Positions 26,877 to 35,237 of a stretch of 64,000 bases of DNA are shown piece by piece. How positions within the stretch are numbered: position 1 is the stretch's first letter; each line of letters begins with the position of its first letter. The position numbers and the translations under genes were made by a program. The notes beneath the pieces are model-generated. The model was not told the DNA's origin. It saw only the letters and a program-made list of their open reading frames with translations, and made no database searches. This DNA comes from an uncultured Clostridia bacterium (GTDB taxonomy: Bacteria; Bacillota; Clostridia; Christensenellales; Borkfalkiaceae): positions 248,001 through 312,000 of the forward strand of contig CAKQKE010000001.1 of the NCBI GenBank assembly GCA_934247935.1, written 5' to 3'.

Positions 26877-27668
26877 ATGAAGCACAAAAGACTTATAGTA
26901 TCGCTTACAAGTTTAATATTCGTAGTCATATTCTTTTTGTGCTTGACGTCGCTTTTTTCAATTAAAGACGTCACGGTAAAGTATACCGTACTTGACAACA
27001 ATATCGAATATTCAGAAGTGAGCGAAAATCTCGCTTGCTTTGAAAACAGGAATTTGATTTTTTTAGATCTTAAAGAAGTTGAAGACAAACTCAAAAACAA
27101 CGGTTATTTTAAAATCGAAAGCGTAAAAAAAATCTACCCCAATCGTCTTGAAGTGAAAATTCAAGAAAGGGTAGAGGTTTTTGCCGTACAGTGTGACGAC
27201 GGGTTTTATATACTCGACAATGATTTTTACGTAGTCGCGCACAAAGAGAAAAACGAAAATCGTCTCGATGGCGTGAGAAATATACTTTTGACGGTAAACG
27301 TCGAAGGCTTCGATACTCACGATATTCGCGTCGGACAAACCTTGTCGGTTGTTTCTCATCAGGCGTTTATCGCGATGAGCAATATGTACCGCTCGTTTTC
27401 GGATAGCAGAAATATAATTTCCAACATATTGATTGCACCGTCGGCTGTCGGCGATACTTACAGAGTTACTTTTACTATGGTAGAAGGAGTAAAAATCGAA
27501 ATATGGGACGTTGCCGGTAAAGATTTTGTCAACAACGAAGCAAAAATCAATAAGGCGATAGATGCTTACGATAAACTCGACGATTACAAAAAGACGAAAG
27601 GTAAAATTCTTTCGTTTACCGACATAGAAGGAACTGTCAGGTCGCGCTATGACGATACGGATAATTGA
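26877..27668 (+). CDS. ftsQ: cell division protein FtsQ/DivIB
   Basis: 263 residues. Short cytosolic N-terminus, one transmembrane helix (~5-25), then a POTRA-like domain (FSIKDVTVKY through KKIYPNRLEVKIQER) and a beta domain containing the typical YILDNDFYVV. It links FtsL and DivIC in the divisome on the outer face of the membrane. An AAGGAG ribosome-binding site precedes it. It follows a 143-bp non-coding gap after murA with no clear promoter. Confidence 0.87.
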   Translation: MKHKRLIVSLTSLIFVVIFFLCLTSLFSIKDVTVKYTVLDNNIEYSEVSENLACFENRNLIFLDLKEVEDKLKNNGYFKIESVKKIYPNRLEVKIQERVEVFAVQCDDGFYILDNDFYVVAHKEKNENRLDGVRNILLTVNVEGFDTHDIRVGQTLSVVSHQAFIAMSNMYRSFSDSRNIISNILIAPSAVGDTYRVTFTMVEGVKIEIWDVAGKDFVNNEAKINKAIDAYDKLDDYKKTKGKILSFTDIEGTVRSRYDDTDN

Positions 27669-27687
27669 CGGTTAACGAGGGGATAAC

Positions 27688-28830
27688 ATGCTTAAAAACG
27701 GAGTTACAATTTTAGATATAGGTTCGTCTAAAGTTACGTTGCTTTTAGGCGAACGAGGGGTGAACAGAACGTATAATATCGACGCCGTCGAAGAAAGGGA
27801 ATACGAAGGTTATGCCTCGGGAGAATTTCTCGATATAAACAGCCTTAACGAAGCAGTTGAAAATTGTTTCAACTCAATCGACGAGCCGATAAGGAAAAAA
27901 ATAAAAAAAGTATACGTGGGCGTGCCGGGCGAGTTTATACGCGTGCACAACCGCAGACAACAAATTACTTTCAGCAAACCCAAAAAAGTAAACAGAAAAG
28001 ACATAGAAAGGCTTAAACAATTCACATTTTCCAATCTCAACGAAACCGAGTGGAAATTGGTGCGTGTTTCGGCAGTGAAATACATTACCGACGGCGGCAG
28101 ACAATCGGCTTTTCCCGTAGGAATAAAAACTTCGAAATTAGAAGGAGTTTTGACGGGATTTACTTCGTCGTTATATTTCATTCGCGTAATAAAAGAACTG
28201 TTAAAAGATTTAAACGTAAAAGACGTAGAGTTTGTGCCGACTCAACTTGCGGAATCGTTGTTTTTGTTTTCGAGAGAACAACGCGACACCACCAAAATTT
28301 TATTGGACGTGGGTTATATTTCCACGACTTTTTCGCTTTGCAGGGGTGACGGCATAATTTATCAGAATTCGTTTTCGCTCGGCGGTGGATATATATCGGC
28401 ATATTTAATGCAGGAATTTTCATTGCCCGATATAAAAGACGCCGAAAAACTTAAACGGAAGGTCAACCTTGCGTCAAAAAGTACAAGGTACGATATAGTC
28501 GTAAACAACGACATTCTTTCTTTTCCGTCCGATAAGGTGCATCCGATAGTGACAAACGTGCTCGATATGATTGCAGAAAGCATAATTCAATGTTTAAGCG
28601 AATGTTCGAGAATGATTCCCGAAACCACTTCGGAAATTTCGTTGACCGGCGGCGGCATCAGTTATATAAGGGGAGCGAGAGATTTACTCGTAAAGCGCAC
28701 CGATTACAGTATCGAAATTGCCGTACCGGACATACCTTACATGAACAAACCGAACGAAACTTCAAAGTTTGCGCTTCTGAGTTTCGCTTTGAACGATAAA
28801 ATCAACAATAGAAGACTTTTTTTCAGATAA
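27688..28830 (+). CDS. ftsA: FtsA-like actin-fold division protein
   Basis: 380 residues. Actin-like phosphate loop ILDIGSSKVTLL, a 1C-type domain (KKVYVGVPGEFIRVHNRRQ), second phosphate loop ILLDVGYISTTF, SLGGGYISAYL, and adenosine motif SLTGGGISYI. FtsA tethers FtsZ to the membrane. The protein ends NNRRLFFR soon after the actin fold, so the usual linker plus amphipathic helix is very short. Its divergence from canonical FtsA makes the call slightly less than certain. It lies 15 bp before ftsZ. Confidence 0.84.
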   Translation: MLKNGVTILDIGSSKVTLLLGERGVNRTYNIDAVEEREYEGYASGEFLDINSLNEAVENCFNSIDEPIRKKIKKVYVGVPGEFIRVHNRRQQITFSKPKKVNRKDIERLKQFTFSNLNETEWKLVRVSAVKYITDGGRQSAFPVGIKTSKLEGVLTGFTSSLYFIRVIKELLKDLNVKDVEFVPTQLAESLFLFSREQRDTTKILLDVGYISTTFSLCRGDGIIYQNSFSLGGGYISAYLMQEFSLPDIKDAEKLKRKVNLASKSTRYDIVVNNDILSFPSDKVHPIVTNVLDMIAESIIQCLSECSRMIPETTSEISLTGGGISYIRGARDLLVKRTDYSIEIAVPDIPYMNKPNETSKFALLSFALNDKINNRRLFFR

Positions 28831-28845
28831 TACGGAGGATATATT

Positions 28846-30069
28846 ATGGAAATGGATACCAGTTTAAATGTGTGTAAAATTAAAGTGATCGGCGTAGGCG
28901 GCGCAGGCAGCAACGCCGTAAACAGAATGATAAGAATGAACGTATCAAGTGCGGAGTTTTATGCCGTAAATACGGACAAGCAGGCATTGCTTATTTCAGA
29001 GGTGCCTGACAGAAACCGTATTCAGATAGGTATCGAGACGACTAAAGGTCTCGGCGCGGGTTCTAATCCCGAAATCGGCGAAAAGGCTGCGGAAGAAAGC
29101 AAAGACGAACTTGAGGCGATTGTCAAAGGCACTGACTTGTTGTTTATTGCGGCAGGTATGGGCGGCGGTACCGGTACGGGCGCAGCACCTATCATTGCGC
29201 GTATCGCAAGAGAACTCGGCGTCGTTTCGGTTGCCGTAGTTACGAAGCCCTTCCTTTTCGAGGGTAAAAAGAGAGAAGATAACGCCAAAGACGGTATTCA
29301 GAATTTATTGAAATACGTCGATACGATTATTATTATACCTAACGAGAAATTGTTTGAGGCACTTCCTTCGGATACTTCCATGCCGGAGGCTCTTAAATTC
29401 GCCGACGATACTTTGCGTCAGGGTGTATGCGGCATTGCCGACCTTATCGCTACACCTTCGCTTATAAACCTCGACTTCGCCGACGTAAAAACCATTATCA
29501 GCGGACAAGGTCTCGCTCACATGGGTATCGGACAAGCAAAAGGAGATAAAAGAATTATCGAGGCGGTTCGTCAAGCGGTTGCAAGTCCGTTGTTAGAGAC
29601 GACTATCGAGGGTGCAAGAGGCGTAATTCTCAACATTACGGGCGGTAAAGATTTGAGCCTCGGTCAGGTAAGAGAGGCGGCTCAACTTGTTCAGGGTGTA
29701 ATCGACGATTCTGCAAACATTATTTTCGGCGCGAATATCGACCCTACGTTGCAGGAAGAAGTAGTAATCACGTTGATTGCTACGGGATTCGTAATGACAA
29801 ATACCAACAACAATAGCAACAATAACGCTAAAAAGGCGATGATCGACGAAAAATTGTCCAATATGACAAGTAGCAAGGAAGAGGCGGGTTATTCAAATTC
29901 AAACGAGTTTAATCGCAAACCCGAAGTGATCGATTTAGAGGATAATGCGGACGATAATTATTACGAGGAAGAAGAACAACACCCCGTAGAAACGATCGAG
30001 TATCAAGAGAATAAAAAGACCGTTCCCGTTTTCATTTCAAGATTGTTCGGCGGCGGCAAAAAACGCTGA
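28846..30069 (+). CDS. ftsZ: cell division GTPase FtsZ
   Basis: 407 residues. Tubulin signature GMGGGTGTGAAP, KVIGVGGAGSNAVNRM at the start, and T7 loop NLDFADVKTII. A ~70-residue acidic, Asn-rich linker leads to the C-terminal conserved peptide VPVFISRLFGGGKKR, which binds FtsA and other tethers. It polymerises into the Z-ring. A GGAGG ribosome-binding site precedes it. A 239-bp gap follows, with a weak AAAACGC/GCGTTTT hairpin around 30107-30145. Confidence 0.97.
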   Translation: MEMDTSLNVCKIKVIGVGGAGSNAVNRMIRMNVSSAEFYAVNTDKQALLISEVPDRNRIQIGIETTKGLGAGSNPEIGEKAAEESKDELEAIVKGTDLLFIAAGMGGGTGTGAAPIIARIARELGVVSVAVVTKPFLFEGKKREDNAKDGIQNLLKYVDTIIIIPNEKLFEALPSDTSMPEALKFADDTLRQGVCGIADLIATPSLINLDFADVKTIISGQGLAHMGIGQAKGDKRIIEAVRQAVASPLLETTIEGARGVILNITGGKDLSLGQVREAAQLVQGVIDDSANIIFGANIDPTLQEEVVITLIATGFVMTNTNNNSNNNAKKAMIDEKLSNMTSSKEEAGYSNSNEFNRKPEVIDLEDNADDNYYEEEEQHPVETIEYQENKKTVPVFISRLFGGGKKR

Positions 30070-30297
30070 AATTTAAAAATTACATATAATTGCGCGGAAT
30101 CGACTGTAAAACGCTAAGAGTTTTTTACATTCGCTTTCGCGTTTTTTGTTGCCTTTGAGCGGTTGACAACGAAAATTCGACAAGTGTGGAAATTGGCTGT
30201 TTTAAAGTCGTTTTCTTGATTTGCGATTAAAGACGGTTTATCTGATTTTAAATAGATTTTAGACTTTTCGTTGAGAAATATTTTTATTTTGCAATCA

Positions 30298-30303
30298 TAT
30301 AAT
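30298..30303 (+). promoter_or_regulatory. -10 box placed for a leaderless murC mRNA
   Basis: A perfect TATAAT ends 5 nt before the murC ATG at 30309, and no Shine-Dalgarno sequence is present. The -35 region is unclear (TTGAGA at 30271 is 21 nt away). Confidence 0.4.
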
Positions 30304-30308
30304 GCTAT

Positions 30309-31646
30309 ATGATAAAAGAATTTGAAGAAAAAGGCATAAAAAAAATACATTTTATAGGAATCGGCGGCGTAAGCATGTCTTCGCTTGCAAAATTCGTAAA
30401 AGAGCAAGGATACGAAGTCAGCGGAAGCGATAGAAATGTATGTCAAGACAATTTTGCCGATTGCAATATTAAAGTGTTTAAGGGGCATGACGAGAATAAT
30501 TTAAAAGGTGTTGACGCCGTAGTTTATAATTCGGCAATTAACAATTTAAATCCCGAATTTACGGCGGCTATGAGTAAATCTCTGCCGATATACACGCGCG
30601 CACAACTTTTATCGGCAGTGTGCAACTGTTTTGATAAAAGCATAGGTATTGCGGGTTGTCACGGTAAAACAACGGTTTGCTCGATGGTTTCTACAATATT
30701 TAAATATTGCGAGATGAAATTTTACGCTCACGTGGGTGGGTATGACGTCGATTTCGGCAATTATTATTATTCGGGCAACGACTATATCGTCAGCGAAGTT
30801 TGCGAGTATAAGAAAAATATCAAATATTTTCATCCTGCGATCGCGTGTCTTTTAAACGTTGCACCCGACCATATGGATTGTTATGAATCGGTTGATGACT
30901 TATTAAACGAATATTTCAATTTTCTCGATAGAGGTGAATTACGGGTTTATAACGGCGACGACAAGTATTTGAAAAACTATAAAAGCGACAATGCCGTCAC
31001 TTTCGGTTTAGAGGAAAATAATTCGATCAGGGCGGTAGATTTGAAATTGAGCGGCGGCAGATATTCGTTTAAAGTCGTCGAAAACGGTGAAGTTGCAGGC
31101 GAGGTTAATTTAAGGGTTTACGGACTTCACAGTGTATATAACGCCCTTGCTGCATTTACCGTCAGCAGGTGTTGCGGAGTTAAAGCGCAAGATATAATCG
31201 CGGCGTTAAACAATTATAAAGGAGTTGTGCGTCGGTTTGAAAATATAGGGAAATTAAACGGCGCGGAAGTGATTGCCGACTATGCTCATCATCCCGACGA
31301 GATTGAAGAAAGCATAAAAACGGCAAAGTATATATGCGATAAAAACTTACATATTATATTTCAACCGCACACATATTCGCGCACAAAATTTCTATTCAAC
31401 GATTTCATAAAAGTTTTTAAAAATGCAGAAAATATCGCTATTTTTAAAACGTTTTCTGCAAGAGAAAAACCGCAAGACGGGTACGACGGAAAATATTTAA
31501 GCGAGCGTTTGCCGCAGTCGGAATATTTTGAAAATATAGACGAACTTTTATCTTACGAAAAAAACAAATTATCAAACGGAGACGTTTTGCTGGTGCTCGG
31601 CGCGGGCGATATTTACAATCTGATTAAGGATAAAATTAACTCTTAA
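30309..31646 (+). CDS. murC: UDP-N-acetylmuramate-L-alanine ligase
   Basis: 445 residues. IHFIGIGGVSMSSLAK at the start, P-loop IAGCHGKTTVCS, NVAPDHMDCY, and DYAHHPDEI near residue 320, all MurC hallmarks. It adds L-Ala to UDP-MurNAc. It is separated from ftsZ by 239 bp and probably has its own promoter. The ATG has no ribosome-binding site. It converges on groEL, with a shared terminator between them. Confidence 0.94.
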   Translation: MIKEFEEKGIKKIHFIGIGGVSMSSLAKFVKEQGYEVSGSDRNVCQDNFADCNIKVFKGHDENNLKGVDAVVYNSAINNLNPEFTAAMSKSLPIYTRAQLLSAVCNCFDKSIGIAGCHGKTTVCSMVSTIFKYCEMKFYAHVGGYDVDFGNYYYSGNDYIVSEVCEYKKNIKYFHPAIACLLNVAPDHMDCYESVDDLLNEYFNFLDRGELRVYNGDDKYLKNYKSDNAVTFGLEENNSIRAVDLKLSGGRYSFKVVENGEVAGEVNLRVYGLHSVYNALAAFTVSRCCGVKAQDIIAALNNYKGVVRRFENIGKLNGAEVIADYAHHPDEIEESIKTAKYICDKNLHIIFQPHTYSRTKFLFNDFIKVFKNAENIAIFKTFSAREKPQDGYDGKYLSERLPQSEYFENIDELLSYEKNKLSNGDVLLVLGAGDIYNLIKDKINS

Positions 31647-31700
31647 AACGACTTAAAATCAGACTTATACGTATATAAGCCGCATTAAAAATAATATAAA

Positions 31701-31730
31701 AAGGGCTTCCCGAAGGAAGCCCTTAATTTT
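31701..31730. terminator. bidirectional terminator between murC and groEL
   Basis: Perfect 10-bp arms AAGGGCTTCC (31701-31710) and GGAAGCCCTT (31715-31724) with loop CGAA. On the minus strand this is a UUCG tetraloop followed by TTTTT, a strong terminator for groEL. On the plus strand AATTTT follows. Confidence 0.88.
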
Positions 31731-31750
31731 AAATTTTACAGAATTAGATA

Positions 31751-33373
31751 TTAATACATACCGTTCATGCCCGCGGCGGGATTTGCCTTTTCGGGTTCGG
31801 GAATATCTGTAACTATGCTTTCGGTTGTCAAAAGCGTAGATGCGATAGATGCAGCGTTCTGAAGTGCCGAACGAGTTACTTTAGCGGGGTCGATAATACC
31901 GGAAGCAATCATATCGGTATAAACGTTGTTTAATGCGTCGAAACCGTAATTTGCTTTTCTGCTCTTTAAAATGTTGTTTACGATGACAGAGCCGTCGAGA
32001 CCCGCGTTTTTAGCGATTTGTCTGATAGGTTCTTCAACGGTGCGAAGTATAATTTCCGCACCCGTCTTTTCGTCGCCCGACAAAGTAGCGATAAGTTTTT
32101 TAAGGGAGGGAACAGTGGAGAGAAGTGCCGTGCCGCCGCCCGGAACGATACCTTCTTCAACTGCCGCACGCGTTGCCGCAAGAGCGTCTTCAATACGGAG
32201 TTTCTTTTCTTTCATTTCTACTTCGGTTGCCGCGCCTACGTTGATTACCGCTACGCCGCCGGCGAGTTTGGCAAGTCTTTCTTGTAATTTTTCTCTGTCG
32301 TAATCTGAAGTAGTTTCCGCAATTTGCGATTTAATCGATTGAATTCTTGCTTTAATTTGTTCGGGGTCGCCCGCACCGTCGACGATTGTCGTATTGTCTT
32401 TGTCTACCTTTACTTGAAGTGCTTTACCGAGCATATCGGGCGTTACGTCCTTAAATTCATAACCGAGGTCGGAGGAAACAACCGTGCCGCCGGTAAGAAT
32501 AGCGATATCTTCGAGCATTGCTTTTCTTCTGTCGCCAAAGCCGGGGGCTTTAACCGCAACGCAGTTGAATATGCCTTTAAGTTTGTTGACAACGAGTGAA
32601 GCAAGAGCCTCTCCCTCTACGTCTTCGGCAATAATCAAAAGGCGTTGACCCGCATTTGCGATAGGTTCGATAATGGGTAAAATCTCTTGAATCGACGAGA
32701 TTTTTTTATCGGTTATAAGGATAAGCGGACTGTCGAGTACTGCTTCCATTTTATCGGTGTTGGTTACCATGTAAGCGGAAGCATAACCTCTGTCAAAACT
32801 CATACCTTCGACAGTGGTAAGTTCGGTCTTCATTGTTTTGCTTTCCTGAATGGAAATTACGCCGTCTTTACCCACCTTTTCCATTGCGTCGGAAACGAGA
32901 GTGCCGACAGCCTCGTCGCCTGCCGAAATAGACGCGACTTGCGCGATTGCCGTTTTTGTTTCGATGGGCTTTGAAATGTTTTTAATTTGGTCGACGGCAA
33001 CGTTAACCGCTTTTGCAATACCTTTTTTCAGAATAACGGGATTCGCGCCCGCAGCGAGATTTTTAAGTCCTTCTCTTATAATTGCTTGAGCCAGAACAAC
33101 AGCCGTGGTCGTGCCGTCGCCCGCTACGTCGTTGGTTTTTGTTGAAACTTCTTTAACGAGTTGCGCGCCCATGTTTTCAAACGGGTCTTCGAGTTCTATT
33201 TCTTTTGCGATGGTCACGCCGTCGTTTGTGATGAGGGGAGTTCCGTACTTTTTGTCAAGTACGACGTTTCTTCCTTTAGGTCCGAGAGTGATTTTTACTG
33301 TATCTGCAAGAGTATTTACGCCTTTTTCAAGAGCCTTTCTGGCGTCTTCTCCGTATTTGATTTGTTTTGCCAT
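31751..33373 (-). CDS. groL: chaperonin GroEL
   Basis: 540 residues on the minus strand. Typical ITLGPKGRNVVLDKKYG, GDGTTTAVVLAQ (ATP site), EDVEGEALASLVVNK, and APGFGDRRKAML. The C-terminus ends AAGMNGMY, a short form of the GGM tail. It forms the double ring that folds cytosolic proteins with GroES. It lies 19 bp downstream of groES, with GAGGAGG upstream. The operon has a CIRCE-like operator. Confidence 0.97.
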   Translation of the reverse strand: MAKQIKYGEDARKALEKGVNTLADTVKITLGPKGRNVVLDKKYGTPLITNDGVTIAKEIELEDPFENMGAQLVKEVSTKTNDVAGDGTTTAVVLAQAIIREGLKNLAAGANPVILKKGIAKAVNVAVDQIKNISKPIETKTAIAQVASISAGDEAVGTLVSDAMEKVGKDGVISIQESKTMKTELTTVEGMSFDRGYASAYMVTNTDKMEAVLDSPLILITDKKISSIQEILPIIEPIANAGQRLLIIAEDVEGEALASLVVNKLKGIFNCVAVKAPGFGDRRKAMLEDIAILTGGTVVSSDLGYEFKDVTPDMLGKALQVKVDKDNTTIVDGAGDPEQIKARIQSIKSQIAETTSDYDREKLQERLAKLAGGVAVINVGAATEVEMKEKKLRIEDALAATRAAVEEGIVPGGGTALLSTVPSLKKLIATLSGDEKTGAEIILRTVEEPIRQIAKNAGLDGSVIVNNILKSRKANYGFDALNNVYTDMIASGIIDPAKVTRSALQNAASIASTLLTTESIVTDIPEPEKANPAAGMNGMY

Positions 33374-33392
33374 GATGATTTTACCTCCTCAA

Positions 33393-33680
33393 TTATTCTT
33401 CTACTATAGCAAGAATTTCCGATTGGCTTACGATGATGTATTTTTCTCCGTCAACCTTTACTTCCGAACCCGCATATTTGGGAACAATGACGGTTTCGCC
33501 TACTTTTACTTGCATATTTACTTCTTTTCCGTCAATCGTTCCGCCGGGACCGACTGCAATTACGGTTGCGGTTTGTTGCTTTTCTTGCGCTGCGGAAGTG
33601 AGAATAAATCCGCTTGCGGTCGTTTTTTCGTTTTCGGTGGCTTTAAGCACCACTTTATCGAACAATGGTTTGATTTTCAT
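33393..33680 (-). CDS. groS: co-chaperonin GroES
   Basis: 95 residues. IKPLFDKVVLKATENEKTTASGFIL (mobile loop region), ATVIAVGPG, and VIVPKYAGSEVKVDGEKYIIV. It caps the GroEL ring. A GGAGG ribosome-binding site lies upstream. It is the first gene of the groES-groEL operon. Confidence 0.97.
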   Translation of the reverse strand: MKIKPLFDKVVLKATENEKTTASGFILTSAAQEKQQTATVIAVGPGGTIDGKEVNMQVKVGETVIVPKYAGSEVKVDGEKYIIVSQSEILAIVEE

Positions 33681-33708
33681 ATATAATAAACCTCCAATAC
33701 TTACTTGA

Positions 33709-33735
33709 TTAGCACTCTCATCTTGAGTCTGCTAA
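33709..33735 (-). promoter_or_regulatory. CIRCE-like operator (HrcA site), degenerate right arm
   Basis: TTAGCACTC, a 9-nt spacer, GTCTGCTAA. The consensus is TTAGCACTC-N9-GAGTGCTAA, so one arm is perfect and the other has two changes. It lies between the groES promoter and its start codon, as expected for HrcA repression of heat-shock genes. Confidence 0.8.
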
Positions 33736-33739
33736 TATA

Positions 33740-33767
33740 ATTATATACATTACGGCGCAAAAGTCAA
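33740..33767 (-). promoter_or_regulatory. promoter of groES-groEL
   Basis: Minus strand: TTGACT (33767-33762), a 16-nt spacer, TATAAT (33745-33740), directly upstream of the CIRCE-like site. Confidence 0.75.
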
Positions 33768-33837
33768 TAGAAAAACGTGAAAATAATGTAAAAATTTTGT
33801 AGAATAGGCAAATAAATTATCAATTCGCAAAAAAACA

Positions 33838-33866
33838 TTGATTATAAACTCAAAATATGTTATTAT
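33838..33866 (+). promoter_or_regulatory. promoter of the dCMP deaminase gene
   Basis: TTGATT (33838-33843), a 17-nt spacer, TATTAT (33861-33866), 35 nt before the ATG. Confidence 0.55.
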
Positions 33867-33901
33867 TTTAATGTAAACATGAGAATTTGCGGAGGAAATA
33901 T

Positions 33902-34363
33902 ATGAATAAATGGGATTATAGATTTATGTCTTTGGCTCAGGACGTTGCCAGATGGTCGAGTTGTTTTCAGGAAAACAGGCAAATCGGCGCAATTATCGTA
34001 AAAGACAAACGAATAATCGCAACGGGGTATAACGGTGCGCCCGCAGGCGTAATCAGTTGTAAAGACAGGGGCGAGTGCTTGCGCAGAGAAATGAATATCG
34101 CAAGCGGCACAAGGCAAGAAATTTGTTATGCCGTGCATGCCGAGCAAAACGCAATCGCTCAAGCCGCAAAAATCGGCATAGCCGTCGACGGGGCTACGCT
34201 TTATTGTACTCATCAACCTTGCGTTATATGCTCTAAAATGATTATCAATTCCGGAATAAGAAGAATTGTTTATAAATACGGTTATCCGGACGAGTTTTCT
34301 CTTAAATTACTTTCCGAAGCAAACGTAACGGTAGAACAAATTTCCGACGAGGAGGATAAATAA
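33902..34363 (+). CDS. deoxycytidylate deaminase (ComEB-like)
   Basis: 153 residues. Zinc-binding cytidine-deaminase fold: the HAE motif (H79-A-E) with the catalytic glutamate, and PCVICSKM providing two cysteine ligands. The N-terminal MNKWDYRFMSLAQDVARWSSC is typical of dCMP deaminases that feed dUMP to thymidylate synthesis. The start at 33902 follows GGAGGA; an in-frame TTG at 33887 is less likely. It is directly followed by the cyclophilin gene (stop and next start adjoin). Confidence 0.9.
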   Translation: MNKWDYRFMSLAQDVARWSSCFQENRQIGAIIVKDKRIIATGYNGAPAGVISCKDRGECLRREMNIASGTRQEICYAVHAEQNAIAQAAKIGIAVDGATLYCTHQPCVICSKMIINSGIRRIVYKYGYPDEFSLKLLSEANVTVEQISDEEDK

Positions 34364-34882
34364 ATGAACCCTATAGTAACAATTGAAACCGAAAACGGAA
34401 AACAAATTAAAATTGAACTTTATCCCGAATATGCGCCAAACACTGTAAACAATTTTATTTCGCTTGTTAAAAAAGGTTTTTACGACGGATTGACCTTTCA
34501 CAGAATAATTTACGGGTTTATGATTCAGGGCGGTGATCCGACCGGTACGGGTACGGGCGGTCCCGGATATCAAATCAAGGGCGAATTTGCCGCAAACGGA
34601 TTTAAACAAAACAAGTTGCGCCATTTACGCGGAGTGATTTCTATGGCGAGAAGTATGTTTTACAATACTGCCGGTTCGCAATTTTTTATTATGCATAAAA
34701 ACGCGCCGCACCTTGACGGAGATTATGCCGCATTCGGTAAAGTAATCGAGGGTATGGACGTCGTGGACGAAATCGCTTCGGTAAAAACCGATTATCAGGA
34801 CAGACCTATAGAAAGACAAGCGATAAAGCGCGCTACCGTCGAGACTTTCGGCGTGGAATATCCCGATCCCGTAAGAGCATAA
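34364..34882 (+). CDS. cyclophilin-type peptidyl-prolyl cis-trans isomerase
   Basis: 172 residues, no signal peptide, so cytosolic. Active-site elements are intact: FHRIIYGFMIQGGDPTGTG, then GSQFFIMHKNAPHLDG and AAFGKVIEGMDVVD. It catalyses proline isomerisation during folding. The ribosome-binding site GAGGA overlaps the end of the deaminase gene. A terminator follows. Confidence 0.94.
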   Translation: MNPIVTIETENGKQIKIELYPEYAPNTVNNFISLVKKGFYDGLTFHRIIYGFMIQGGDPTGTGTGGPGYQIKGEFAANGFKQNKLRHLRGVISMARSMFYNTAGSQFFIMHKNAPHLDGDYAAFGKVIEGMDVVDEIASVKTDYQDRPIERQAIKRATVETFGVEYPDPVRA

Positions 34883-34914
34883 CAAACGGTAGTATAAATC
34901 GAAACAAATTGTTC

Positions 34915-34944
34915 GACCTCTTTTAAAAGGGGTCTTTTCTTTTT
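34915..34944 (+). terminator. terminator after the cyclophilin gene
   Basis: GACCTCTTTT/AAAAGGGGTC self-complementary arms (one G-T pair) followed by TTTTCTTTTT. Confidence 0.72.
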
Positions 34945-35144
34945 AAGGCGGTTAACCGGTTTCAGATTATGAAAATTTAAAAAATTACGCAAAATTTAAA
35001 AAATTGCGACTTATATAGTAATTAAAAAACCGGGAAAGAATTTAAAAATCGATAGAGGGCTGAGAAATTTATCGTATACAAAGCAAAATTTATCGTATGT
35101 GCATATGTTAATTAAATAATGTATTAAATAAAATAATAAAAACA
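34945..35144 (+). other. AT-rich non-coding stretch upstream of the flavoprotein gene
   Basis: No gene or recognisable RNA is seen. It includes a 'TTTAAAAAAT' type run and a short repeated phrase AATTTATCGTAT (near 35066 and 35088). A promoter follows at its right end. Confidence 0.35.
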
Positions 35145-35173
35145 TTTACTTATAACTAAATTTATGTTAAAAT
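35145..35173 (+). promoter_or_regulatory. promoter of the flavoprotein/glycosyltransferase/dxs run
   Basis: TTTACT (35145-35150), a 17-nt spacer, TAAAAT (35168-35173). The predicted start is at 35238. Confidence 0.5.
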
Positions 35174-35237
35174 AATTAAGTAGCATTAATATATGGAGAT
35201 AAATTTGCATTGCAAAATTTATCTGAAGGGAGAAAAA

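Noticed and set aside
30114..30488. Minus-strand 124-codon frame between ftsZ and murC
   Set aside because: Half lies opposite murC, the rest is AT-rich spacer; no ribosome-binding site or motif.
31971..33708. Several plus-strand frames of 80-190 codons opposite groEL/groES
   Set aside because: All are antisense to well-conserved genes and show no family motifs or ribosome-binding sites.
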